A stretch of 64,000 nt of DNA from Trematomus loennbergii. Its lineage: Eukaryota; Chordata; Actinopteri; Perciformes; Nototheniidae. The stretch lies in assembly GCA_012861695.1 (NCBI GenBank), contig JAAOOA010000359.1, positions 297,501 to 361,500 on the forward strand. Reading direction: 5' to 3'. The position numbers and the translations under genes were made by a program. Numbering within the stretch: position 1 is the stretch's first letter; every line of letters begins with the position of its first letter. Below are positions 21,701 through 33,600 of the stretch, in pieces. A model generated the notes under the pieces. It saw nothing but the letters and a program-made list of their open reading frames with translations, was not told where the DNA came from and did no database searches.

Positions 21701-23057
21701 AATTCTAACAACTAGTGATGTGTCGGTTGCAAACTCTTTTAAGTGAACGACGGGAGCCGGCTCGCGCCCGCGAACGAGCCGTTTTTTTTGGGGGGGCGGC
21801 TAATGTTGGGCTATAACGGAACTACAGTATGGTCACATGACTTCACGTCACCACCGCTAAGCTAAAGGCGGCTAATGTTGGGCGTGATGACGTTTAGTCG
21901 TCTCATTTAGACACTTGTTAACAACTGCCATTTTAAAATTCACCAGTGGGGTATTTACTGACGTATTTTATGTCGTAGTACAAAACGTAAAAATCTCTTC
22001 AGCTTGTGTTGACCACGGACCTTATTTCAGTCTAACAACCAAAAACCCTTTCAGAAAACCAAAGACTTCCAGACGAGGAAAACAGGAACTATTTACAAAT
22101 GGCAATAAAAGCCTTGAATCTTGAATATTAAACTTCTCACCTTGCTCTGAAAGATCTCAGTTTGGTCGCGGTACAGAGGCCTGGAGTAGACGTAGATCGG
22201 CACGGTGTAGGAACGTTTCGGCAGCGCGGCGACTCTCAGAGCCTCGAGGACACGGTTGCGGACGAAAAGCGCGGCCTTGGGGGAGTTCCTCATGGACAGG
22301 TGCAGGTAGACGGAGGGGAAGAGGGCGGTGCTGGCTTTCCACAGCCACATCAGCTGGTCGTTTTGGTTCTGGACCTTCTTGGGGCACTTCCCCGTGTAGT
22401 CTTTCTTCTGCCAATCGTAGTTGAAGCAATCCGGTAACAAGTAGAATCCCCAACGGCGGCTCGGACGCTCCATTATCCCCAAACTGATGGTTTCCTCCAT
22501 GAAACGATGCCCTGCCAGTTGGAATTGTTTCTTTGCTACCTCGGCTATCTTATCGCAGGACAAAAACGGGGCGTTCTGCATGGCTTTATTGATGGAGAGG
22601 TTCTTGTAGATTTTTTGGATCCCCAGTTCTGGTCCCACAGTGGGCGCCAGGACTCCCAGTCGATCACCGCCAATCCTGGAGAGTTATCCTCTGAAATGGA
22701 GCGATCGATTTCACGCTTGGCCTTGAGGAGATGCTCCGTCAGGTTCCCGTTCTGAGGGACTCCGCCTTCGTATTGCATGCGTTTGACGATGTCCACTTTA
22801 GGGTAGAGGCCGAGGCGGTCCTCGTAGAAGATGGTGAGGAATTGGCCGGGCACGGGGTTGGGCGTGGTCACCGCCTGGAAGACCGCGGTGTCCAGGGGGA
22901 TCTCCAGTTTTTGGCACTTGCCGGTCGGGGCGTTCCATATAACCGCGAAGGGGTGGTCTCGGATCAGCGGGGGCTCGGTGTGAGGCAGTATGATGGGGGT
23001 GGCGTTAGACGCGATCATACAGAGGGCGATGGAGGACAGGAAGGACGATGGAGTCAT
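18754..23057 (-). CDS. Secreted SPAM1/HYAL6-like hyaluronidase, one frameshift
   Basis: Glycoside hydrolase 56. Exons: 22141-23057, 21044-21133 (90 bp) and 18754-19083 (330 bp), with GT/AG borders and phase 0. ATG at 23055-23057 opens a signal peptide (MTPSSFLSSIALCMIASNAT). Visible motifs are [55 protein letters not shown] (catalytic Asp-Trp-Glu), [61 protein letters not shown] and the cysteine-rich end (CSEVLCQWKGRCVRKN, CQCYAGESC). The protein stops soon after (TPTKMKQIWV) with no GPI tail, so secretion is inferred. One base is missing in the A run (plus-strand T run 22611-22616) after WGSK; adding it gives 306+30+110 codons (445 aa). Two 72-bp mobile elements sit in its introns. The exact paralogue name is not decided. 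Confidence 0.9.
19130..20345 (+). mobile_element. 72-bp-array mobile element, copy 2 (intron 2 of the 19-23 kb gene)
   Basis: The array is followed by 'gtttagtcgtctcatttaga cacttgttag', 'caccagtgaggtatt' and 'taggactcattcctgcacca', the same right flank as copies 1 and 3. It lies in the intron between the last two exons of the middle hyaluronidase, opposite to the gene's direction. Confidence 0.55.
19137..20127 (+). repeat. 72-bp minisatellite array 2: 14 units with a 351-bp higher-order period
   Basis: Fourteen 'ctataaag' marks are countable. A shortened unit lacking the 'atgacttcacg' part (reading gtcactcac/gtcactcat) recurs at about 19311, 19662 and 20013. The spacing is exactly 351 bp, that is five units. 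The following unit lost one g (ctataaagaactac) in the first two cases. This is a higher-order repeat made by block duplication of five units. Confidence 0.92.
20400..21040. other. Rest of intron 2 of the 19-23 kb gene
   Basis: No exon or repeat recognised. Short ORFs only. Confidence 0.45.
21205..21310. repeat. Dispersed repeat fragment (hAT-like start)
   Basis: 'gcagtggtcaccaaccttt ttaagcccaagatccgg' resembles the end of widespread vertebrate hAT-type repeats. Only a fragment is present. Confidence 0.35.
21715..21785. repeat. Dispersed repeat fragment with GAACGA/GAGCCG motifs
   Basis: 'tagtgatgtgtcggttgc', 'gtgaacgacgggagccgg', 'cgaacgagccgtttt'. The related segment at 41565-41665, in the other orientation, has 'cgttcacgaacgatccgatt' and 'gaacggctctttggtacgaa'. 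Both look like ends of one hAT-like family. Confidence 0.4.
21797..22075 (+). mobile_element. 72-bp element, copy with a single repeat unit (intron 1 of the 19-23 kb gene)
   Basis: One unit (ggctaatgttgggctataac ... ctaagctaaaggc) is followed by the shared right flank (gtgatgacgtttagtcgtct, caccagtggggtattta, cttatttcagtctaacaacc). It ends about 65 nt from the donor of exon 1. It shows the element can exist with a contracted array. Confidence 0.7.
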
Positions 23058-23061
23058 GTTG

Positions 23062-24882
23062 GCTGTGGAGAGACAACAATTAAAGTTAAATCTGAATTAA
23101 TTCCTGTAGAAGTTGTTGTTACTTCTTAGAACTTGCATGTGTGTATGTACAAGGAATACACAATGCATTGGCAAGTGGTGGCTTTATTCAGGACCCCAGC
23201 ATATACAGTGCATGCCGACTACCAACTGAATGCCTAAACACGTCACCGGGTGGCACACTAGCTACAGTAGCCTGCAAAGGACAAACTTTAATCATATGAG
23301 AATGATCTACAATTCCCAACGTCCCTCTCCACTCGTACATAACATAACAAATATGTTACTGTGGAGAGGAAGTGGACAGAAAAAACCTTCTGCTTTCCCT
23401 TTAATTCATAAGAATTCTTATTTTATAGTCTTTTTATCCTTTATTTTTGTGCTCAATTTTAGAATAATATTGTAAAGATATCAAATGAAAATGTTATGCA
23501 AACATAAGTAAAAGCAGGAATATGCTAAAATAAAATAGACAAAAAAATATATAAACACAAGAAGTTAAAGCTAAAATATAATATATAACATGAGATTAAA
23601 AAATGTGCAATAAGAAGATAAAATGAAATAAATAAATTAATAATATAACAAAACAAGTGAAAATGTGCACATTTCACCAATATGTCACAACAATGAAAAT
23701 AAAATATAAAAAAATGTGTAAATTACAATAAATACAGAGGTAAGACATTGATGATAAAAACAGGTTGTTGCTTAAAGGTGGGGTAGGTAAGTTTGAGAAA
23801 CCGGCTCGAGATCGCTAGAATTTGAAAATACACAACCGGAGAAAATCTGCCACTTCCTTACAGAGCCCCTCCTCCAACACACACGAACGCGCACATGACC
23901 ATGAGGGCACAAGATAAGTTTGTGCACAGATGGAAGGCTGACAGGCAGGTAGGCCATCCAGTTATTTTAGCCGGGCCGGCTCAGATGATTGGTCGTACTT
24001 TTTACAGTATTACGGCTTCCACAGATGATATTTTTTTATGGATTTCTTGTCAAAGCACTTCAGATATTCATTGCTATCGGGATGTTAAGAGCATTCCATG
24101 GAATATAACAAAAAGTGTATCTCGAGCCGGTTTCTCAAACTTACCTACCCCACCTTTAAAGTGTATATTGTCAAAGAGAAATAATAACAAGTTTTGTTAT
24201 TGCACATTTTAATAATTGCACAGGTTGCATTATTAATTTACGTGCAAGATCCCAATTGGAGGAAATATTGTAAAAGTCTGCTTGTTACTCAAAAGGGCAT
24301 TGGATAACTTTACGAGTTGATTGCACAATTTAACTTTTGTAAAATGTGACATCATGGCGTTTAGGTTCCCCAAAAACTCCTTTTCACTTTTTTCATTTTG
24401 TGTCGCACCGTGTGCTTTGCAGAGCTACATATATAGCTAAATATCTGAGGAATATTAACTAAAAGTGTTAAACGTTTTACCTTAAGTTCTTACATTTATA
24501 TAATTAATTTAATTTAGTTTTATTCTAGAATGGAGCAACTCTCATGAAACCACTTTCTTTTTTTAATGTATTTCCTTTTTCCAGTCTTGTAGAGATACTG
24601 TAACGTGTCCTAATGCAGATAACAGATTATCTTAAAAATGACATTACATTACTGTACCTTGGCTGATGTTTTAATCAAAAGCAACTAACAATACAATTGC
24701 AAAATAGATAAAATAATCACATTGGAAAGATGTAACTCGCAAAATCAGTCAGAAAATTTGTAGAAAACCCCCAAAATCTCTGATAATCCACTCCATATCA
24801 TTCATACATATGACATGATCTCATTTATCATACTATAAACAATGAGGTAAGTTATTTTTATATTTCTACAACATGTCCTACC
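23062..24882 (-). other. Putative 5' UTR intron of the 19-23 kb gene
   Basis: The acceptor (gtctctccacag) is 5 nt upstream of the ATG at 23057. A donor CAGCAG|GTAGGA lies at 24882/24881. The interior holds MITE B copy 1 and AT-rich DNA, with no coding sequence. Confidence 0.45.
23772..24159 (+). mobile_element. MITE family B, copy 1
   Basis: Terminal inverted repeats of about 30 bp: ttaaaggtggggtaggtaag tttgagaaaccggctcgaga against its reverse complement at 24118-24159. TTAA is at both outer ends. A 388-bp non-autonomous element. A second copy, inverted, is at 54163-54539. Confidence 0.9.
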
Positions 24883-25000
24883 TGCTGCCGTCTCCTGAAG
24901 GACTCGTCACTGTTTCTGAAACGCTTCTGTTTTCTGCTGCTTCGTGACAAACGGTTTCCTCTCTGATCGATCGTTATCTGCTTCATGTTCAGACGCCTGT
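24882..25000 (-). other. Candidate 5' leader exon with an upstream ORF overlapping the start codon
   Basis: On the minus strand, ATG at 24984-24986 opens MKQITIDQRGNRLSRSSRKQ... and runs open to the donor CAG|GTAGGA at 24882. If spliced to 23062, the ORF continues CCA ACA TGA and stops at a TGA that overlaps the hyaluronidase ATG (ATGA), giving a 37-codon upstream ORF. The overlap would be suited to reinitiation control. Exon use and the 5' end are inferred, not shown. Confidence 0.35.
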
Positions 25001-25681
25001 CTACGCTTCTTACACAAGTTGAGGTCAGCGCCTTGTTAGAGTTCACGTTTGTCACATTAACACCCTTTGTATGTTTTGAAATTTCAATTAGATTATGTGA
25101 TTAGAGTTTGCTTCCTTATTATGTTGATTTTCAGACAAGTACTTTTTTCTTGGTTAACTTGACCTATAACATTCACACTGTACATTTGATATTTATATTT
25201 AATTGATTATTCCATTCCATGCACACTTTATGTAAATAATATCCTGCTTATATTGTGTTAACAGAAAATTGGCCCTTCAAAAGTGTTTTTACTCGTCAGA
25301 GAGTTTATAGATTTATTTTATCTTCACGGTCATCTGTATACTTTTCTTACTCGCTGGTTTATTTCTATTTCTTTTTTGAGATGTTTATATTTTAGAATTG
25401 TTTATTTCTACTCTTTTAATTTGTTATTATGTGCAATGCCTTTTATCTTATTTTATTTTAAAGGGGACCTATCATGCAAAATGCACTTCTTGATGTCTTT
25501 TATACATAAAGATGTGTCCCCGGTGTGTCGGGGAACTCACGCAGCGTCAGAAAATAAAACCCTCTCTCTTTTCCTCCGTACCCAAAACTTCTAAAAACGG
25601 TGGTACAACGAGCGGATACAGATTTGCTGCCGATATGACGTCAAATCGGCAGCGGACCCACAGAGAGTTGCTATCAGAAAC

Positions 25682-25803
25682 GTCGTTGTGTCCCTGAGAC
25701 ACTTCACCCCAAATTGCTCCTGTGGGGATTGCCCACAGTATTGAGTATGTAAGTCGCTTTGGATAAAAGCGTCTAACAAGTGACATGTAATAAAAAAGAA
25801 AAA
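25682..25803 (+). mobile_element. Truncated SINE with 6-bp target duplication
   Basis: It carries 'gtccctgagacacttcaccc', 'gtggggattgcccacagtat' and 'gtaagtcgctttggataaaa', the 3' part of the SINEs at 47.3 and 61.6 kb. AGAAAC flanks it at 25676-25681 and 25804-25809. The uninterrupted target is seen in MITE copy 1. The tRNA-like head is missing, as in 5' truncation. Confidence 0.8.
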
Positions 25804-26128
25804 AGAAACAATGCCTGACGTGTTTTGGACGTAATCTCGTCTTTGTTTACATTAGCAAGCCTCGCTAACACTGGAGCTAACCTGTACTGGAGAGCACATG
25901 TTTAAAAGCAGGAAATAAAAAAAGGAACTCACCTTGTGGTAAACCCGCAAGAGAAAAAGCATTTGAGCTCCATACTGTTTCAGAAATAATCCTTGATGTG
26001 GTTTAGAACAGGATGGCGTTTTATCACAGCAGAATTTAACTTTATCTCCGGAAGAATTCTGATCAGGCATTAGCTCCGCCTCCCCTTTTTTTTTTTTAAG
26101 CTAAGGACCCAAAATCTGCGTTTCTCTA

Positions 26129-26895
26129 ATGGCGCATTTCCACTACACGGCCTCGCTCGGCCTCGCTCGGTATGGCTAGGCCTCGTTAGGACTGGCTCAC
26201 TTTATGGCGCATTCCCATTACAGTTTAGGAACTGGGGTAGTATCTATAGTAACGCAGTGTAGACGGAGCCGTGACGTGATCTTCAATGAGAACCCCAGAA
26301 ACACAACACAGCCGTTAGCTGTTAGCACTCAGAGCTCACAGCTCCTCATATCTGTTCAGAAACTAGACAAAAGTTAAACAAGTACAAACCACAGACTGCC
26401 TGTGTCATGGCGAATACAGTCGCTGCTTTATTTATGTCTGTATAGGCCGTTGTTGTGAGTGTGGACGGTCGGAGCATATACTGCGTTAGCTTAGCCGATC
26501 TCCATTTAGAAAACACGCATTTTAAAAGGTTTTTCGCCTGCCGTCTGTCTGCAGACTTGACAAAGCATTAATTCATGGTTTTTACTAACCGGTATCAGTA
26601 TGTTGTTACTTCGGCATCATTTTGAAACATGTATTACAATTAAATCACGGTCAAATATGTCCATCTTGTTGTAGTTGTAACCCCCTTGCCAGCGATGCTC
26701 TCTCTAGTTTAGCATACTCAGCCCGACTCAGCCTCGTTGTCTCTGGCCCCAGACCCATGATTTTATGGGGCCAGAAAAACTGTGAATTAGGACCCGCCGG
26801 CCGGTACTAGGCCAAGTGGAAACGCAACCAAAGACGGGCCGCTGACGTCACAGCTCTCTTAAACGGGGCTCCGCGCTGTAGTGGAAACGCGCCAT
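26129..26895 (+). mobile_element. MITE family D nested in MITE A copy 3
   Basis: Ends ATGGCGCATTTCCACTACA and TGTAGTGGAAACGCGCCAT are inverted repeats with one mismatch plus the centre, flanked by TA on both sides. The left end is partly duplicated inside (ttatggcgcattcccattac at 26202). No transposase. Confidence 0.75.
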
Positions 26896-27049
26896 TACAG
26901 GGCTGCAAAAGAGGGGTTTGAGCAGTATGAGGCATGGCTACAATGGGGGATCTGTTTGGTATTTTAAGCAAACACTTCACAGTATATGTTTTGTATAGGT
27001 ATGGCCCTACAATATATGTTTCCAATATAGCATAATAGGTCCACTTAAA

Positions 27050-27395
27050 GTGGAAAGAAAAAATCTAAAAACACATTTAGTGTTGGTTCCATTAACTGTG
27101 TCTACGAGAGTGTATTTTATTATGTCTGGTAGTTTTTATGAATCATCTTCACCTTCAAAATGTTCACCTCTTCATCTTTTCATTCCACGGCATTGAAAGA
27201 ATAACAAAGCATCTGTTTTATTAACTCAGGTTTCCTAGTTTTTTTCTTTGTACAGGGTACTGTACATTTCTGTTCCCCTTTCATGATATATTTAGAGAAA
27301 AGACTTTAGGTCATTACAAGGCTCTTACGATCATCATAAGCGGCTTGTACAACATCTTTTTTTATTCACTTCATGTAGCACCACCCTTTTCCAAT
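27050..27395. other. No gene seen
   Basis: Unique-looking AT-rich DNA between MITE A copy 3 and the TATC microsatellite. Confidence 0.4.
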
Positions 27396-27447
27396 CGATC
27401 TATCGATCTATCTATCTCTCTATCTATCTATCTATCTATCTATCTAA
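27396..27447. repeat. TATC tetranucleotide microsatellite
   Basis: About 12 TATC/GATC-type units, most of them perfect TATC. Confidence 0.92.
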
Positions 27448-27449
27448 GT

Positions 27450-30400
27450 TTGTGGCCTTCGTTATTTAAATTGTAATTATTACTTAACACACTATGGTTA
27501 GACTTGCAGTGCGGACCTGTGACCCTTACCTTCAGTTCATGTCTGATATTGCCTTGTCTTTATCTTCGTGGAAACCCTTTGTGTTGTGGCTGATACATAT
27601 TGCCTTTTTTGGTGAATTCTGTGGTATTTTTCACGAGTCATCCTCTGTGAAAAGGTCAGAGTGTCACCTCTCCGTATTCACCTTTTCCTCTTTTCCTTCC
27701 TTGGTAACCCAACAGAAACCAGCTGGTTTGATGATTCAGGCTTCCCAGTTTGTTGCTGTGGAATTGGAAAGACCGGGATGACTTCAATATTTATTTAAAC
27801 GCACTTCGAATTCCCCCTCAGGATATATTTTACAAAGAATAATGAAGCTCTGAAAGCCTCATCATATGTGGCAAGAACACGTTGCACACGTTGTTTCTCT
27901 TATAACTGAAGATATCTGCAAACATCCTCTCTTTATATGCACAGAAAGGATACGGAAAGTCAGGTGTTTTGAAGAAAAGTCTTTATTTGCAGTGCATTTA
28001 CATTCAGGTAACATTTTCCAAGTGTTGCATAGTCCTTGATGCATATTTGGTTTTACAATCTTCAGGAAACAAAGCACACAGTAAGTCCAGGAAACTTCAC
28101 CTGAAGGCTGGTGAACGTACCGGCTCAGTTTAGGATCAGTGGTGCAGAGATTGTGACAGATGCTACATGTTTACTTTTTAAAGAACAGAATGATACAGAA
28201 ACTCTAATCCTAACAATTCATTAGAAGTCTTTGGGACAACCAGATCCAGAATCATGTCTCAGGTCTACCTCTTCTCTGGTTTGATTTGATTTCAAACCCT
28301 TCCAGTTCTCTAGGCTGTAGTGATTGTTGATTTGACCCCAAAAAGTTATCCAGTTCCAGTTTTTGGAAGTCTTTTTCTAAATATGATCAAACTCTTTATC
28401 CGTAGCCGCAGCAACGTTCAGTACAAGTGTGTTTAGACTGAGTGTATTGGACGAGAGGATTGATTGTATAAAAATGGAAAACAGACTTGCTTTTGGTCGT
28501 ACCAGAAAGTTATAGAAACTTTCATTAGAAGTCTTTGGGATGACCAGAACCAGGTCTCAGGTGTACCTCTGCTTCAAATAGGCTGTGATTTCAAAATGCT
28601 CCAGTTCTCTGTGGTCAATGAAGAGAAGTATCTAAGTTTATATATTGGACTAAGAGCAGAGTGTATTTGACGAATGGTTTCGATCCAGAAGAAGCCAGAA
28701 CATTGAATGCAGATTTGTCAGCTTTAGCATCTGTTAGCTGTTCTGTGGGCTCAAGCTTGAATTGTTCCAGATAAAATGAAGAGAGGAAAAGCACAAGCCC
28801 AAGAATTTAGAATAACTGGAGGCATCAACGCTCAGGAATGGAACATGTTTTTGTGGACTATTTCAAGTACAAGTATTTGTCATGTTTTGCAAGAGGTAGG
28901 CATTGAAGAAACACAGGAAGTCTCTTCGTCATTATTATAATTCAGATAAAGTATGTGCCGTCTCTTAATTCCTGTTCAGTGTTTCGTCATACCTTCAGTT
29001 CTGTTCTTCAGCTACAGCCACAACAAGATGAAAACATTTAACAGAACTTTTGATTTGATTCTTCCAAACTCAGATATAGTAACGTTAACCTCTGTATAAT
29101 AACTACAAAACAAACCTTGTTGTACTTATATCCATATAGAAAGAATACAGATATGTTGAAGTCCACAGCACCTTTAACATATGTCCCAATAACTCAAAGT
29201 ATGCAGCATATCCCGACATGCCGTACTTCAAGAGTATAATGTAAGTAACAGTACAAAAAATACATACTTCATGTATAATGCCATGTGCAATAACAGCTCA
29301 AGTGTCATGCTGTTAGAAATAACAGCAATTATTAAAGGGTGCCTTCAAATCACCACAGAGACCAAGCGTCAATATTAGTGATTATTTGACATATGGCTGT
29401 GAGTAGTAGCACCCTTTGGTTTTTACATCATTTGGCTGTAGTACCTCCGTAAAACAAAATGGAGGATAATCCTGCAGTTAAACTATAATCCCTCCTACGC
29501 TAGATGATCCCTCATTGTTGGAGGTGACTCCGTCCACTCTTAAACAAACGTATATACATTATTTTCTAACTTTCCTAAGAACGGATGCAGTTGTTGGCTA
29601 AATAGGCAGTGCAGATTGTTGCAGAGGTCAAATACAGTTCACCTGATTAACTGAGGTACAATCAACCAAACTACACGTCCAACCTCATGTTTGTTTCATG
29701 TAAAGTGCTATCACACTCCTAAAAGAAAATGTCCAGTTACTTTTTAACACAGCAGCTGTTTCATTTCACATTGAACACCATTTGTTTTTGAAGTTCTTCT
29801 TTAACTTGGCAATGAACCTGACTGACTTTGCTTTTCCACTGTCTGTTCCTGTGGCGCCACCATGAGGTTGATCTTGGTGGTTTTTAGTGAAACGTCTTAT
29901 AATTGGTAGGATGGTTTGCTTTAACAATTGCTAAAACCATGTTGACATCTTTGGGATACCCTCCGACTTTTCCTTTATCACCAAAAGTCCTATCATTTCC
30001 TTTATAACCAGATACCTTTAAGTTATACCAAAGCTCAGCCTGACTCTCTGCTAAATGCTACACAGCTAATGTTAGCATGCTGAGATTCTAACTGAATTGG
30101 TCGTAATGGTAAACATTGTACCTGCTTTAAGTTGGCATGTTAGCAGTCAGCTCAAATTAACATTGTACCAATGTAGCGCCTAACTGAGCTGCTCATATGA
30201 CTTTTAATCTTAATAAAAACGTAAATAAGCATTTTTAAGAATCGCCTTAAATCAGCCTTTTAGAGATATCCAGCCAGGAATACCGTGGACAATGAGTACA
30301 GCACCAGATCTGGTCCAGACGGAGAACACATTTCCTTACGAGGACAATAGTATATATCGTGCAAAATGATACTCTTTTGAATAACTGACCATTGGGCAGA

Positions 30401-30600
30401 GTCGTTTTTTCTTCTGATTCATAGTCTGGAACGAGGCTTGTTTAGTAAAAGACTTGATCTAGATTCACCAATAATCAACATGTCGTTAAAGAGGTTGGAG
30501 GTGGATCAGCTGAAACAGTTCATCTTGGGTTCAATCCCAGTCTTTCTCCATCTCAAATAAAAAGAACATTGTCTGTATGTCAAAAAGTCACATCTGTGTC
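27450..30600. other. Non-repetitive 3' flank of hyal4
   Basis: This is the longest stretch without recognised transposons. It could hold a long hyal4 3' UTR: minus-strand poly(A)-type signals occur near 30201 (ATTAAA) and 27979 (AATAAA). A segment of about 115 bp at 28215-28330 is partly repeated at 28522-28625 (cattagaagtctttggga, ccagttctct). No exon is visible. Confidence 0.4.
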
Positions 30601-30601
30601 A

Positions 30602-33600
30602 TCATACGAGCGTCTTCACTAACGATAGGTTCATCAGGAGCATCAGCACCATCAGGTGGAGGCTGCAGGTGTTCGGCGGCGCCTCGTTCTCCCGTCCCTC
30701 CGACCGTTCCCCCTGCTCGTCCTCCCACTCCGTCCTCTTCCTCTCCTTCTCCTCCTCTTCCTCGTCCTCCTCCCTCCTCGGCTCGTCGTCCTCCCTCACG
30801 ATGTTGATGGAGTCGCATCTCTCGCCCTTGTGTCCCTCGTAGCAGTGGCAGCGAAACCTCTTGGTGAGCAGCTGCAGCTCGTGCTGAGAGTGCCAGCCGG
30901 TGACGGAGAAGTCCCCGTCGTTGGAGGGCTGGATGTGGTAGGAGGTGCCGCTCAGGTGGAGGTAGTGGCGGGCGAGGGGGTTCGCCGGACGCAGCGGCCG
31001 TTCCACTGGCACAGGAAGTCGCTGCAGACCTCGGCCGCTCGCGTCACGTTGGTGATGTACTGACCCAGGCGGTGGCTCAGCAACGTCTTCACCTTGGTGC
31101 AGTTAAACTGTGGAAATGGAGAAACACACGACTGTCAGGATGTGATGGAAGACTCCAGTTTGGCTCCTGTTTAAGTTTCAGTAGCAGTAGGCAGGTACTT
31201 ACTGTACATCAAACCAGCTCTGATAAACCAATCGTAGCCTAATGGACTTTTTTAGATACAAGTGGTCACGCTACTTTCTAGCATTGGATACCAAATGTAC
31301 GTGCCACTTGGCCCAAGGCACTGATTTTGAGGAACGCTTTATTATTGTCTAATGTCTATGCCATTAAAGTTCACAAGATGTTTCAGAAAACATTGAAGAC
31401 ATTTAATTAGTTTGTAGTGCTTCCTAGTGTGATGGAAACTTCTGAAGCAATGGAGACTCAGAGAGACACGAGGAGAGAGCAGGAACTTTGATGGCAAACA
31501 CTGATGCTTTATTTGGAGCTTCGGCCGGAGAATTCACAAGACATGAGCTGAGCCACGAGGTGACCAGCTGCTGCCAAACCACTTCTGAAGATCTCTACCC
31601 CAGACCCCTGTATTTAGCTAGTTCTGAGAGAAGAATCAACATGCTGCATAACAAGATAAACCATAACACCTCTATCAGCTGACGCCAACAGGCAGGAACA
31701 GGGAGACGAAACACAGAGAGCACAAATGCAAACGCTTTAATTTGTGGCTTTGTATCCCTCGTTTTTTCAACCTTTCTTTCATTTACATTATGAAATAGTA
31801 CACCAAGATGTGTTTCAGAAAAGATTTGATGCGAGGAATAAACGTGAAGTAGCTGAAGTCGAACAAAAAATATCTGCTTTAAATGAATATAAAACACTCC
31901 CTGAGACTCTGAGACAGTCAGATGCTCTCTGGATGAACTCCATGCAGACAGGATAACTGCAGGCCATAACAACATGTGTATTATAGTTTTTAAATTGTCA
32001 AAGTGGTTTCACAACACGCGGCGACCACATGATGTCAGCTCTTATTGTCTGGCTATATTTACAGCTGTGGTTTGTTTGGAGTCCAAAACAAATGAAGACG
32101 CTCGAGGAAAGAATGTTTTTTTAACAACAGTCAACAGCACAAATTAGAAAGAAAACATCTGACAGTAAATCACAAATGACGTGTATTTAGATCTCTGTGG
32201 ATCTATCAATCATTTTTTAACAAAGGGAGTCAGGACATACTTTCCCTCTTGAGCAAGCTTTCAAAGAGAGAGGGTAAAGATGTTCATTTATTTTGGAAAC
32301 AGGCGGAGGACACCCACCCTGGAGGAGGTGAGGTTCAGATCTCCCCAGATGACGAAGCCAGCAGCTCCCAGAGCAGCACTTTCTCCGATGGTGTGGATCA
32401 AGTCTTTCTGCAGGACACACAAATCACATATTATGGTCTGTTTCCTTCACTGACATACAAGTTAAATCATACAACACATTTACTTTAACACCAGGCCCAA
32501 AGTGCAAAAAGTGATACGTGAAGCACAATGAAATATTTGATTGCATTAAAATTCCCAACCACATCCGTCCGCCCTGGTCTCACCATGTTCGAATCACAAA
32601 TCAAAACTCACCTCTTCAGAACTGTGTGTTTTATATATTTCAAGTGTGTTGTTTTAATTATGTTTTAATGTTTTTTTTACTCTGCAAAGTGTCTAGAAAA
32701 GCGCTCATAAAAAAAATGCATTATTATATTATTAAAAAGTCTTCAAGTTAATTATCAAACAAAACTAAAATGCAAAACTGTTTTCCATCACATGCATGGA
32801 CTTATCAAAATGTCATGAATCTGAAACCTGTACAAACAACATCATTATTGGTTTATGGGAGAAACATTATGGATTTTATCTGAGCTGCTTTTCTGTCGAT
32901 CTCCACTAGATGGCAGGAGTGAGAAAGAAAATGACGACCCTCGGTCAGTGCAAGCAGCCAATGCTGTGATTACAAATCCATCTTTGCGTCAGACATTTGT
33001 TGAAATGTCTTTATTAGGTATTTTAAGTTGCATTGGATATTATGGCTTGTGAAGCTTCTCTACAACACATCCTTCTTAAGAAAGAAAACGTGGGTAAATG
33101 AAAGAAAGCAAACGACCTTTACTAAATATGCAGGTTGAAGCTCCAGGCTAAAAGCTCAAATAATGTGGATCAAAGGTAAGTTTGCTGTTGATTTTAGTGA
33201 CTTCTGGGATACTAAATATGTAGTTATCATTGCACAGAGGACCAGGAGACTCAGTGGGAAGTCGATATTTCCAAATCACGTCAGATGCAGCACCATGTTG
33301 GACCTTTGCAGTCTGCTGGAAACCACCTCTCAGATTTTCCCCTTTCTTGTTAACATCCCTTGAACTTGTGAGTACTAACTAAACTTGCTTGTAGGGCTGC
33401 TTGATTTTGTTCCAATCCGAATTGAGACCATTGTTTCCGTTAAATTAATTTGCAGACTAAAGAAAACAGAATAATTGTGTACTAGTAAAGGACATCTTAT
33501 TTTTTTATTAAACAGACAACTCTCATCCCAGACGTGGCCTCAATGTTACTGGGTCGCTATAAAAAGAGGCTGTGGCTAAAGAAATATATCTGTGCAATAT

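Larger units (their letters stand above)
25458..27048 (+). mobile_element. MITE family A, copy 3, enlarged by nested insertions
   Basis: Left end ttaaaggggacctatcatgc; right end taggtccacttaa. Inside are a SINE fragment with a target duplication (25682-25803) and a separate TIR element (26129-26895). Without them the element resembles copy 1 in inverse internal order. Confidence 0.8.

Noticed and set aside
22731..23129. 132-aa forward ORF
   Set aside because: Antisense shadow of the first coding exon of the middle hyaluronidase.
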